From positions 19,103,501 through 19,167,500 of the forward strand of contig NC_135245.1 of the NCBI RefSeq assembly GCF_947623445.1: a stretch of 64,000 bases of DNA, given 5' to 3'. The notes under the pieces are model-generated. The model saw nothing but the letters and a program-made list of their open reading frames with translations, was not told the DNA's origin and did not search any database. Below, piece by piece: positions 22,600 to 33,100 of the stretch (position 1 is its first letter; every line of letters begins with the position of its first letter). The position numbers were made by a program, and so were the translations under genes. The stretch is from Clavelina lepadiformis. Lineage: Eukaryota; Chordata; Ascidiacea; Aplousobranchia; Clavelinidae.

Positions 22600-24184
22600 A
22601 TTTTTTGCAGATATTCTACGAAAATTTTGATCTATTCTCAGTCCTGTTGTTGCTAGCAACCAATTTTGAGGAATTATTGCGATCCTTTCAACAAAATTCT
22701 CACCGTCAGCCTTTCGTGGAACTTGTTCTTCGTCTGCGTATGTCTGAAGAGTTCAAAATAATTCAACGTCTTTGTTTTGCGAGCGCCTGCTTGAAATAAT
22801 GCGCGGGAATTATTGTGCAAGTGCCGGTGACTTCTTTTTTTAGTTTTTATCCGAAGCTTTCCTTTAGCCTTATACGCATGAGCAGTTTAAGCTTTTCCCG
22901 AACAAAATTACAAGCTTAACTTGACGGTTCAATGTTCACCGAGCTGTTTAACTTTATTTTTCTCAAAAGCACGGCCCATATCAGCTCCAGCGATTGCAAC
23001 AAAAGCAAATCGAACAAAGGAACTTGCTTTAGACTTTGATGCGATATCCAAAAACACCGATGTGAAGCTGGTTATTGTGGCAAGCCTTGATTCAACGAGC
23101 TTAGAATGCTATCTCAGTTGCGCGAATCATGATGATGATGATAAGATGTGACCAGAATTCCAGAATCCAAACTTTTAAAATCAAAATTTGTCTTTTCCTG
23201 GTCTTCTGAAAATAGGCCATAAACGTCTTCATGGTAACGCTTTTCCTATAGCAAATGAGCTAACTTGCCCCAAACAATTATGTGGTACTGTTTAAAGTTG
23301 CATGAATTTCGAAAAAAACCTGTTTCCAACTTTTTTTATGTTTTTCTTTGGTTTATGTTGCACAATAAACTACATTTTGTCCTTTAACCGTGCTTTTAAT
23401 GGAAACTAACCGCCTTTACAGGCGTAACCTTCTCGCCGGTGCATGCTTTCTCAATTATGACGTAATTGATGCTAAAACACGGGCCTTGCAGTAAACTAAG
23501 AATAACTTGAAACTTCAATATAAATCAACACGCAATGAATTAGCATATCAATTAGCATATTAGCATATCACAATATTGATGAGAGAAGCAGAAAAATAAA
23601 GCGATTAGCACTTAACCTACTGGTCTATAATTAACGATTAATTATTCGTAATTATGTGAGCTTTTTTCTCTAAATTTGATCCAAATCATTCCATGATGAT
23701 GCCAAGCTTTGTCCATTGCACGTTAAAGCTTCGGATTAATCGCATTGTCATGCTTAAAGCACATTGGGTTCCAAATCTGACGATAGTGACCGTCAGTACA
23801 AATGTGGAACAGCGAATCACAAAACAACATGATTAGCCACTTGGTGTTGACAAAGAGTAGTTGAGACTTCATTGTACACTTCATGGTCCAGCGCTATATC
23901 CTCGTCACACGTCACGTATTGTAATTTTTCATAAAAGTTCACCAGAACGCGATATGTTTCGAGATATTTATATTGAATGACAAATTTTCAAAGGCACATA
24001 TTCACATGAAAATGTCAATTTACAAAATAAATGCTGAAAGAAATAAACGAATGGAATATCGTTTATGCAAACCCGAATATGTAATAACCCGTTGCATACA
24101 CCATAGAGTCAAGCATACACCAGAACAGCAGCATAAAATCACACGCACAATCATTGAAATGTCGCTTGCTTCAAACCGTTTTGT
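22600..24184. other. Intergenic between TIR-FBG copies 1 and 2
   Basis: Contains the copy 1 upstream region, with two short blocks shared with copy 2 (given separately). A plus-strand frame at 22921-23151 has no recognisable domain and no partner exon. Nothing else seen. Confidence 0.4.
22788..22897 (-). promoter_or_regulatory. Conserved upstream blocks of TIR-FBG copy 1
   Basis: TGCTTGAAATAATGCGCGGG at 22788-22807 matches 27863-27882 at 18 of 20 bases, and the 25-base block at 22873-22897 (core ATGAGCAGTT, then AAGCTTTTC) matches 27991-28015 at 23 of 25. The blocks are in the same order upstream of both genes, about 190-300 bp before the copy 1 ATG and 240-390 bp before the copy 2 ATG. Either a shared promoter or residual duplication similarity. 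Confidence 0.4.
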
Positions 24185-27100
24185 TTAAATATCAGCCTCG
24201 GTTCTTGGTCGTATTTTCATTTCGCTGCTGATAAGATTGATGGAAGCAATTTTAAAATCGCGGTGATAAGCTCCATTCAAGTTGGCTCTACTGCTTGCCG
24301 AACTGCATTCATCGTACCACCACCCGCCTTCTTCACTCTCCGCGCAATTCTTGGTACTTTCCCTGTCGTGATCAACGTCAAATGTGGAAAATTGTTGGCC
24401 CCATAGGAGTTGTATGAAGTCGAGAGAAATACCTGAGAAAATTTATTAAATTGATTGAATCATGATTAAAAGCGCGGTTATTTCTTTTAACATTTACAAA
24501 AATACCTTGAACATTATTATGAAAGCAACATCTATATAGATTTTAGCTTGTAGTACAATAAATACTATTATGTTTGCAACAATATTGTACTTATCGATCT
24601 TCAAACCATACCAATCACAAAGCTTGACCATACCTGTGGAAAGAGTGGAACACGTGTCGATGCCAGTGACTGCAAATCGAAAGCTTAAGTCACCAACCAC
24701 AAATAGGCTGCAAAAAAAACAAGGAAAATCCTTCATTCAATGAATAGGTCAAGGAGCATTAAAATTCTGAAATTATGTGACCAAGAACATTAACCTGCAT
24801 TTCATGGAACCCGGTTCCGATAAATGACGCCTCACAAAATCTATTCTGATTTCTTGACCACCACCACTAGTCATAGCGGATATAAGGTCCAGCCCTGCAA
24901 AACAATTTCTTTATGTTGATTATTATATAACTGCAGTGTAACTATTATTAGTCATCTAAATCATGATTTATTCACGTCCATATTTTTTGTTTTTATAATA
25001 AGATGTCCATGAATCGAAAATAAATCGTCATTTTATTGTCACGCTAAAAAACGTTTCGGTTAACCGATAATTATAATGCGCAGGCTATAATTTGTATACT
25101 TATTATATGCTTAGCTTGTCAGTACCGAGCCAATGCTCGCCGCTGGCACTTCCAAACCCTTCAGTGTAATCCACCCAAGACCTGTTGAAATTTTCTGAGC
25201 CATCAAATCTTCTCTGAATAACCTGGTTTTAAGCAAACAACACAATGGAAAATTTAACATTGGTTCGTTATTGTTCTTGCTTACAACTCGCTACGAGTGT
25301 TCGGGTTTAGTGTAAGACGACCCGGTTGAATAATTACGGATATAAATAATATTACAGGCGATGGACTCGGGAAAAGACTGTCTTGTTTATGTTTAAAACA
25401 ATCTTTGAATGATATAGGTGTCTTTAACATCTGTACAAAATCTTTAAGATGGAATCTAAAGGATATTTTAAATATTGCAAAAGAGAAGCGTGACCATTCA
25501 AGCGTGAAATTGGTCTTACCGTCCAACCACCGCCGTCTCTCACTTGGTCGCAATAAACTTGAATTGGATCAGAGATTGGGTAGATAGTATAAACACCACT
25601 TGTATCGGAGCCAGACGTGTAATGATCTTGACAAGAATTTTGTCTCACTACGATATTAAATATGTTTTTCGCAATTTCGTTTTAACAAACAAGACACTAT
25701 CACTCTAAAGTCTAAATACTCTAAATTCCAAGATACACCACTAATATACAGCATACATATATGTACAGTAATGACCATATTACAGTATATTTTCATCCAT
25801 ACAGTCCATTGCACCTGAACTAACTACTGTCGTTGAATTGGGAATTAGTTGATTGTCACCGCCAGAACTCGTTCCTATGAACCCAAAATATCCACCTACA
25901 CCGGCGCCAACAATTGCAAGTAGAAGAAGAAAGACGAGCAAAAATATTTGCTTGCGGTGTTTGCTGCAATCTAAAAGTATCATCTAGCATTTAATTAACA
26001 ATTCAATCCAGTTCAATTTTGACGTCATAAATATGGCTGAAGTCTTACAATGTCTTTCTTCCTGCCTTCGCGAATCATGGCTCTGCTTTACTTTTGGTGA
26101 GATTCCCAGTGCTTTATCTTGCCCCTGTTTCTTTTGATCTGATAAAGAAAATTTTTTTCAAATTTAGGTTTAAAGTATTGTACTGTGCATGTGACTGCTT
26201 TATATCCGCCTGGTAAAGTTTCCAAGTTGCGAATGCAATGGTGTATGATGGAATATAGCTTACAAACGTTTGTGAACTAAATGCATAAATGTTTACAACA
26301 TCAAATAATGTATATTTAAAAACTTTAAACTTTGCGTTATATTCGACATTTACATTCGAGAAGCAGTTTTTACAAAGTTTACTATAATATGTTCATACAT
26401 CTTTGAGCTTCTCGTAACAGTTGCAATAACTTTAAAAGACTTACGTGATTCAATGGATTTGCTGCAAAGCTCATCAAAGTTTGAGTCAAAGTTTTTGTCG
26501 TTTGTGAAATAGTGGCGGAGTTTTCCAGCTGTCAAAAGTTCTGAACAACACAAAACAATTTATAACAAAACCGTTATTGTCAGAAACAAATAAAACATTG
26601 TTTCGCGATAATTAGCAAAATTAACTTTCCTACTTAAAAACTGTTCCGGTTCCAAATCTTTCTCAGTGTAAATGGGAACGATCGGAATTTTTAAGTCTCC
26701 TGCAGTGGACGCTTCCCGTTTACAATTTTCACTTTCTTGATATTTCTTTGACACAAATATAAGAACGACGTAGGCGTTACGAACCGCCTCGTCCATTCGA
26801 TCATAAATATTTTTATTCATACATTTGATGTCGATCCAAACTTTATATCCACGTTTCTCTAACTTTTCATAGATCTGCAAAATCAAAATGAAAACATATA
26901 AATATGAGCAAAGACTAAATGCTTACCACAATCAACTTCCTATACATCGGTTCACTGCGAAGGAATTTTACTTTTTTGGCCAATTTCTGAGACTCCCAAT
27001 TGTAACTGATCATGACGTGTTTCTCATCGTTATTTGCTTTTGGTTGTGAGGAAGCGGGATTGGCTTCATTAACCTAAACAATAAAGGTTTAAAAATTGAA

Positions 27101-27625
27101 ACATCATAACCTTATATGAGTGGTTCTCAATCGGGGTGCCATTTGCGTTTTGCTAGGGTGCCGCGAGCTATTGCAGATTAGTCCAGGGAATACGGTAGCA
27201 TGCTTTGATGTTATTTTGAAATCATATGCTTTTATTATGCCATAATACCGGAGCTATGTTTGAGGTCACAAATGTTATGCACCGGTACTGCAGTTTATTT
27301 TGTGTTTTTCAAAACTGTTTTTAATGTAGAATTTTGATTTCAAACTTTACTCCTAAATTTGGTTTCAGTCGATGCGGAAACTTTTAGGTTCGACTGTGGG
27401 TGCCGCAAAATCTTTTTGTTGTTTGCAGAGTGATGAGAGCCACAAAAAGATGAGAACCACTTCCTTATATAGCACAAAATATAAAGTCAAAAGTTTACAT
27501 TATAAGGTCGGTCACAACGATTTAAATGCTGAACAGCTGATAAGGATAATCAAAACTCAAAACCTGTAACTCACAAAAAAATATTCCTCGCATATATTTT
27601 CTTCTGGATTCCTTTTTGCAGACAT
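24185..27625 (-). CDS. TIR - membrane span - fibrinogen-like receptor, copy 2
   Basis: Ten exons in descending order: 27625-27575, 27073-26972, 26874-26634, 26540-26445, 25970-25815, 25647-25520, 25222-25126, 24894-24795, 24707-24634, 24432-24185; 430 residues. Same plan as copy 1: TIR (about 36-157) with [22 protein letters not shown] and [17 protein letters not shown] (E105 at the putative NADase position); SKHRKQ then the membrane span (about 172-195); short stalk; FBG domain (about 216-430) with the near-identical [13 protein letters not shown] exon, then [16 protein letters not shown]. The last exon is much more divergent (TFDVDHDREST, GGWWYDEC, NLNGAY, EMKIRP) and has extra C-terminal residues. 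The first exon is unrelated in sequence to that of copies 1 and 3 and lacks an acidic MD start. A hAT MITE sits in intron 1. Function inferred as for copy 1, with a different ligand face. Confidence 0.87.
27118..27462. mobile_element. hAT-type MITE with 8-bp target duplication
   Basis: The ends read GAGTGGTTCTCAATC and GATGAGAACCACTT, inverted to each other and close to the common hAT terminus. CCTTATAT flanks both sides (27110-27117 and 27463-27470), an 8-bp duplication as hAT elements make. GGGTGCCGCGAGC and GGTGCCGCAAAATC lie inside. It is 345 bp long with no coding capacity, in intron 1 of TIR-FBG copy 2. Confidence 0.85.
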
Positions 27626-27862
27626 GCCAGATTATAATATATCCACCATTCTTCTTATGCTTGCTCCAATAAATGACAAAAAACGTCTTAGCCTATCGAT
27701 TCTTGATAACTTCTACAAAACTTGCAAACCAAGTTTTAAGGCCTGTGCATTCTCGTCAGCAAGTTTTAAACCTATTCGAACTATAAATTTTCGTCTCAGT
27801 TAGACCTATATTTTTACGAATCTCAAATAACCTGACTTTCCTGCTTTAATCCGCGTGACCAG

Positions 27863-28015
27863 TGCTTGAAATAACGCTCGGGGGTAAAGTGGGTTTATTA
27901 CCATGACTTCTACTTTTTGTAAGTTTAATTTAATTTTTTTTCCTCAATAATCTGGTATTGTTTCCAGAGATGTATTTCAGTATTGTAACCTACGTATGAG
28001 CAGTTCAAGCTTTTC
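27863..28015 (-). promoter_or_regulatory. Conserved upstream blocks of TIR-FBG copy 2
   Basis: Partner blocks of those at 22788-22897: 27863-27882 and 27991-28015. No equivalent was found upstream of copy 3. Confidence 0.4.
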
Positions 28016-30123
28016 TTTATAGTTTCTCTACCTTCCTATTACATGCATTGCTTGCTATATTACTAAAGCTTCCTACTGCCCTCGATCAAAACAATTATAG
28101 GGTACCCAATACCCGAAAAATTATAGGGAGTACGTACTCCAACGTAGTCATCTTTGTGCTCTTTATAATTAAGATTCCCTTTCATTTTAAGGATTATTCA
28201 TTTCTAAAGCTCATCCAGAATAAAATGTCGCGGTGGCAAAATCAATCAAAAGTTCATTACTTTTATAAACGCTTTTGTTTGTTTTTTTAAAATTGCACCA
28301 AAAGTATCCTCAAAATCCAAATAACAAGTCATTGAAACCAGAAGAGTATAAAATCTATAACTGCTTACTGTAGTTTGAGAATGAGCACACGACAACTTTA
28401 ATATCAGAAGATCACCACGATTATTATGGCGATTCCGGTTATGACAATTTCTTGACAAATCGATCCGAATCTTTCGTTTTGAATTAAAACGTTCCTTGAT
28501 CAATGGTTTTGTTGAAATAAAACAAAACTTTCGTTTCGAACTTGATCGAATTGAAAAACTGAAATCCTTTAAATTCAAAAATTACTCAATTTCATTTTAG
28601 CTCAAATTAATCCAGAGGTTATATAACGGTCTAAATCCGCGTTTCAATGTTGGAATTATTTTGCTGGAATTGGTCGCAAAACACAATATAAATTGTTATT
28701 ACAGTACAGATCGCTGCTTGCTTCTCTATTCTTGTGCTTGGTTAAGTTCGGTGAGAAAGTGACCCGTCACGCTGGAAAAGTTGTTTCAATTTTTGCGCCT
28801 AATAGAGAGAATAGGGGTAAATATCAACCCAAAGTTTTATTTGGACAAAGGAAAAATGTGAATAAAGCTTTCGTCGCGACGGCGGCTTTAAGACGAGTCA
28901 ACATAATCCTGGCTCAACAAAAAGGGAATAACCTCTTCTTTACTTTCGAGCGGGATTACAGAAAGATGCGCGGGTATTCTTAAGATTTGAGCACTTATAA
29001 GACCTGAGTTTTCATATACGCAGGTTAACCAATGGTATGGTCATATATCAAAGTTCTTTTACAAAGTCAACACAACATCGTCATAAGCGAACAACACAAT
29101 AGAAGATAAAAATTAAATTAAATAGTTGCTAAAAAATAGAAGCAAAAAGCTTCTACAATAAAGCGACCGCGGCATAAACAATAGAAAATCTCGCTCGTTT
29201 ATCTAAATTTTATGACATGACCTAAAGTAACCTGGAGACGAGATAGACGCAAAAAACTTTTTCATGATTGGCGCTAGACCTACCACATTCTTTCAAATAT
29301 AGACCGCCCTTAATTGTTTATAGTGTAATCCGCTCTCGTAACAAAAGCCACCCCAAGAATTATTTTTGAGCTTAAAGCGGTGTTGAAACCCGTAGTTCAC
29401 CAAAATTATGCCACACAATCCGTAGTAAGAATACGCAAAAAAATGTTGGCAGTACAAATTACAAGTGAATAATATTAAATCAAATAATACATTCCCATAA
29501 GGATGGACATTTTGTAAGATTTGTGCATTATGGTGTACCTTATAAATTAATATAATTAAACTTAAATTATGTTAACTTAATATGCATTACTGCTGTATAG
29601 CGGCTAAAATAATATGAACCGTTTAAGTAGACGAAATTAATAAACGTGAGTCGCGGCACATGTTCAAGGAAATAGGGAAAGTGTTTTAATGTAATAAGTA
29701 GAATCACTTCGATGTTAAAACGCCGCCAGCACTTTTAGCCTAAAGTTAAAGCACTAAAAGGCTAAACTGAAACTTACAAGAAAAACTGAAACTTAATTCT
29801 TCCAGGGCGAGTAAACAAAGAAGAGCAAACGTATATCTCGGATTGCGTTTTATGAATAAGTTGCTATTGCGTTGCAAACACTCAATAATCACTATAATTA
29901 TAACTATTAAGATGTGGTTGGGAGGTGCAGAAAAGTCCTTGAAATCGTCTGCAGTATTCAGTAAAATTATTCATATAAAATATAAAATTATTCACTATAC
30001 CCATAGCTTGCATGGCAGTGACGTGACATGCTTCATGGGGTGTCAAGCATTGATATACTTTGAAGGAAATTTCATTTATTATTAACAATGGTCCAAGCAT
30101 ATCTGATTGGTTAAAATTATTGT
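28016..30123. other. Intergenic, no gene recognised
   Basis: Between copy 2 and the 3' end of copy 3. A frame at 28693-28983 lacks a good ATG start and resembles nothing I know. No repeat seen. Confidence 0.4.
30075..30080 (-). promoter_or_regulatory. Poly(A) signal for TIR-FBG copy 3
   Basis: AATAAA on the minus strand, 44 bases past the copy 3 stop codon. Confidence 0.5.
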
Positions 30124-33100
30124 CTAACGGCTGGTCCGGATTTTCATTTCGCTACTAACAAGAATGGAAGAACCAATTTCGAAATGGAAATAATATTCTC
30201 CGTTCAAGTTGGCACTGTCGCTTGTAAAAATACAGTCCCTGTACCACCACCCGCCCTCTTCAATCTCCGCGCAATTTCTAGAACTTTCCATGTCGTTTTC
30301 GACGTCACTTGTGGAAAATTTGGTGTTCAAGGAATGATCCATAAAGTTGGGAATACCTAAGATATAAACACCATTAAGAAGAGTAAAAAATGAAATTTTA
30401 AAGTAGGTTGTGTTATACAGGACAGTGGAGCACAAACTGGTGAATATCATTATGTTTTAACTCATCCAAAATGACCCTTAAAATCATATAAAGTCTATAC
30501 ATATAATCTAAAATATAAATGAAATATAAATATCTCTATAAAATCTTCTTAATATACCTGAGGACCCCGAAAATGTCCCAACGGAGGTGATCGCAAATTC
30601 AGTGCTTTGATGTCCAACCACAAATGTGCTGCAAAAACACAAAGAGGAAAGAGTTAAGTTATTTGAGTTATCTTTTGTTCAACTAATTCGTCGATGAGAA
30701 CATTCATACACAACGATATAGATAACAACGTTCGTAGTTTCCAGCCCAAAAAGAAGTCGCATTCTTTTCTGGACGCACAAGGAACGTGGACAAATCATGA
30801 CTTGACATTTACAAGCAGCAATGCTGACAACCAACTGTAGCGGACAAACATTAAAAAAGTTCCCGTGGTCCCAACATCGGTTTCCGCTTGTCAATGCTTG
30901 CAAACTCATGACACCAGTTCCAAGTATGTCAGAGACGTGATGGAACTTAAGAAAGGCGAACTGAAAGCCGCTATAGCTTAAACTTTTGTAGCAACGAGTC
31001 GGCATCAGACATGTTGCCAGTATGCACAGAGCAAATAACAAGCGTAAAACCAAAAAAGGTAAGAAAAACAAATACTGTGTCGGCAGCCTTCCCCTGATAA
31101 CAGTAAGAATGCAAAAGGCCCGCTCAAGGTTTAGACAAATGGGACGCCTGTTCTCTTCTGTGAATATGAGTGAGTGAATAACACCGAGTTGTTATCGAGC
31201 AAGTGGTTCGAAAGGTCAGGATCACTTCAGTGTGGCTGGGAGTAGTTAAAGTAACCCTGGACCGATTGCTCACGTACTGCCGACACCTTGAGCCAATAGG
31301 CATGAAAATCACGCCTCGGGCCGCCTTGATGACATAGGGGCGCTGGTATTTTTACTCTGCTCTTCGTACAGTAGCTTTGACAATAGCAGTCTACTTCGCT
31401 GCTCGTTACAGCACGGTAACATCGACACTGTCATTAACGGTGTCTTGTGTAGGCTAACGTATGTTGTGACTGAATGTCAGCGTCTTGCATCACTGGAAAA
31501 CTTCCCGATTCCTCCAACCAGCGGGTCTTGATCGCGAGAAAGCTCTTTCTTTTGTTTTTCAGGCGACCAATCTGTCACACTCGCCCCATTTAAAGCTTCT
31601 TGCTTCACCAAGTAAGCAATTCCAACAATTAAGACCGAGACAGCCATTTGAGCCGGCGCATTGCAATTGTTCAGGTGCAGCTCGTTGGTCCAGCCATAAA
31701 ATGATGGCAGAGTGGCATGGAAGTCCTGCCGGATTTTGCAATTTTACTTTCGACGCTGTATCTCACTTCAGCATCGGACTATCGCTGTACAGAACAGCCC
31801 GGATGGCTGCGGATTAACCGACGTCGATTGATTCCGCTCAGATCCTTGCAAGTGTTTGGTGGCAAACTTAGCGGCTTGTGAGTGTGGTGCGGAGGAGGAA
31901 ATCGCAGATCATATTGACTGTTCCATCTACTTCGTACTTCAGAGAATACATGACCGGCGGCTTTTAGATGATATCACGGGCCAGCACCAGCTGCCCGAGC
32001 CATTCTGTATAGTCCGGGTTGTTGAAATGCATTGCTCACATGACGACGAACGGTGATATGTAGAAATACAATGAACAACAAAATTCAACCTGTATTTCGC
32101 GTAACCATGCTGGGAAAACAAACTTTTCACAAAATCTATCCTAAGCTCTTGAAAGCCAGCTCTTGTAATTGCGGAAATCAGGTCCAGTCCTATATAAAAA
32201 TTGTGTAAAATAATACAATTAATGCTCTATTTAATGGAGTACTCAATTATATACTTTCATTTATTTATACCAAGCCAATATTCGCCACTTGCACTTCCAA
32301 AACCTCTCCTGTAATCCAACCAAGGTCTGTTGAAATTCAGTGAGCCATTAAGTCTTCGCTGAATTACCTGGTTTAAGCAAAACTTTCGGGCAATTTAGAT
32401 TGAAGCTGCTCGTTTTCTTGTGCTTGTTGCATAATTCAGTGAATGAGTGAATGAGTGTGTGAGTATTAGTATTGGTAAGTCTGTATACCATGTACAGCAA
32501 TTGCATTAGTTAAACTTACAGTAGGCCTATATTATACATAGCAACTGGTAAAAGAATTATGCACACGTATTTCACAATGTACTTGAAAACACTTTGTTGA
32601 AATAGTTTAATCTTTTTTTAAAAAAATTTTATGTATAGAACTGAGGAAAGGAAAAAGTGTCAAGTGCGACCATTTCAACATGAAACGTGTTGGTCTTACC
32701 GTCCAACCACCGCCGTCTCTCACTTGGTCGCAATAAACTTGGATTGGATCAGAGATTGGGTAGATAGTATAAACACCACTTGTATCGGAGCCAGACGTGT
32801 AATGATCTTGACAGGATCTTGGTAGGTCTGTAAATAATTTCGTTCGGTTTAAGACGATTTAATGTCAAGAACTTAGTAAATTACCCAGTATAACTTTAAC
32901 CAGTACAGTATAGCCTAACGCTTTTGGTCTTGCAGAATTTATACATCAAAATCTTGATACTTGCATCAAGCAGTAGGCTATCATCAATGGTTTTGCGTAA
33001 GTTGATAAATTCATATAAATTGTTTTAATTCTAACTCGAGTTAGGCCTATGGTTGACTTTATACAATCTAAGCCTATTAAGCCTATACAACATATCTTGC

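Noticed and set aside
22921-23151. 76-residue plus-strand frame ending in a GAT repeat
   Set aside because: Non-ATG start, no domain, upstream of copy 1 on the opposite strand.
28693-28983. 96-residue plus-strand frame between TIR-FBG copies 2 and 3
   Set aside because: No ATG start, no family resemblance and no partner exon.
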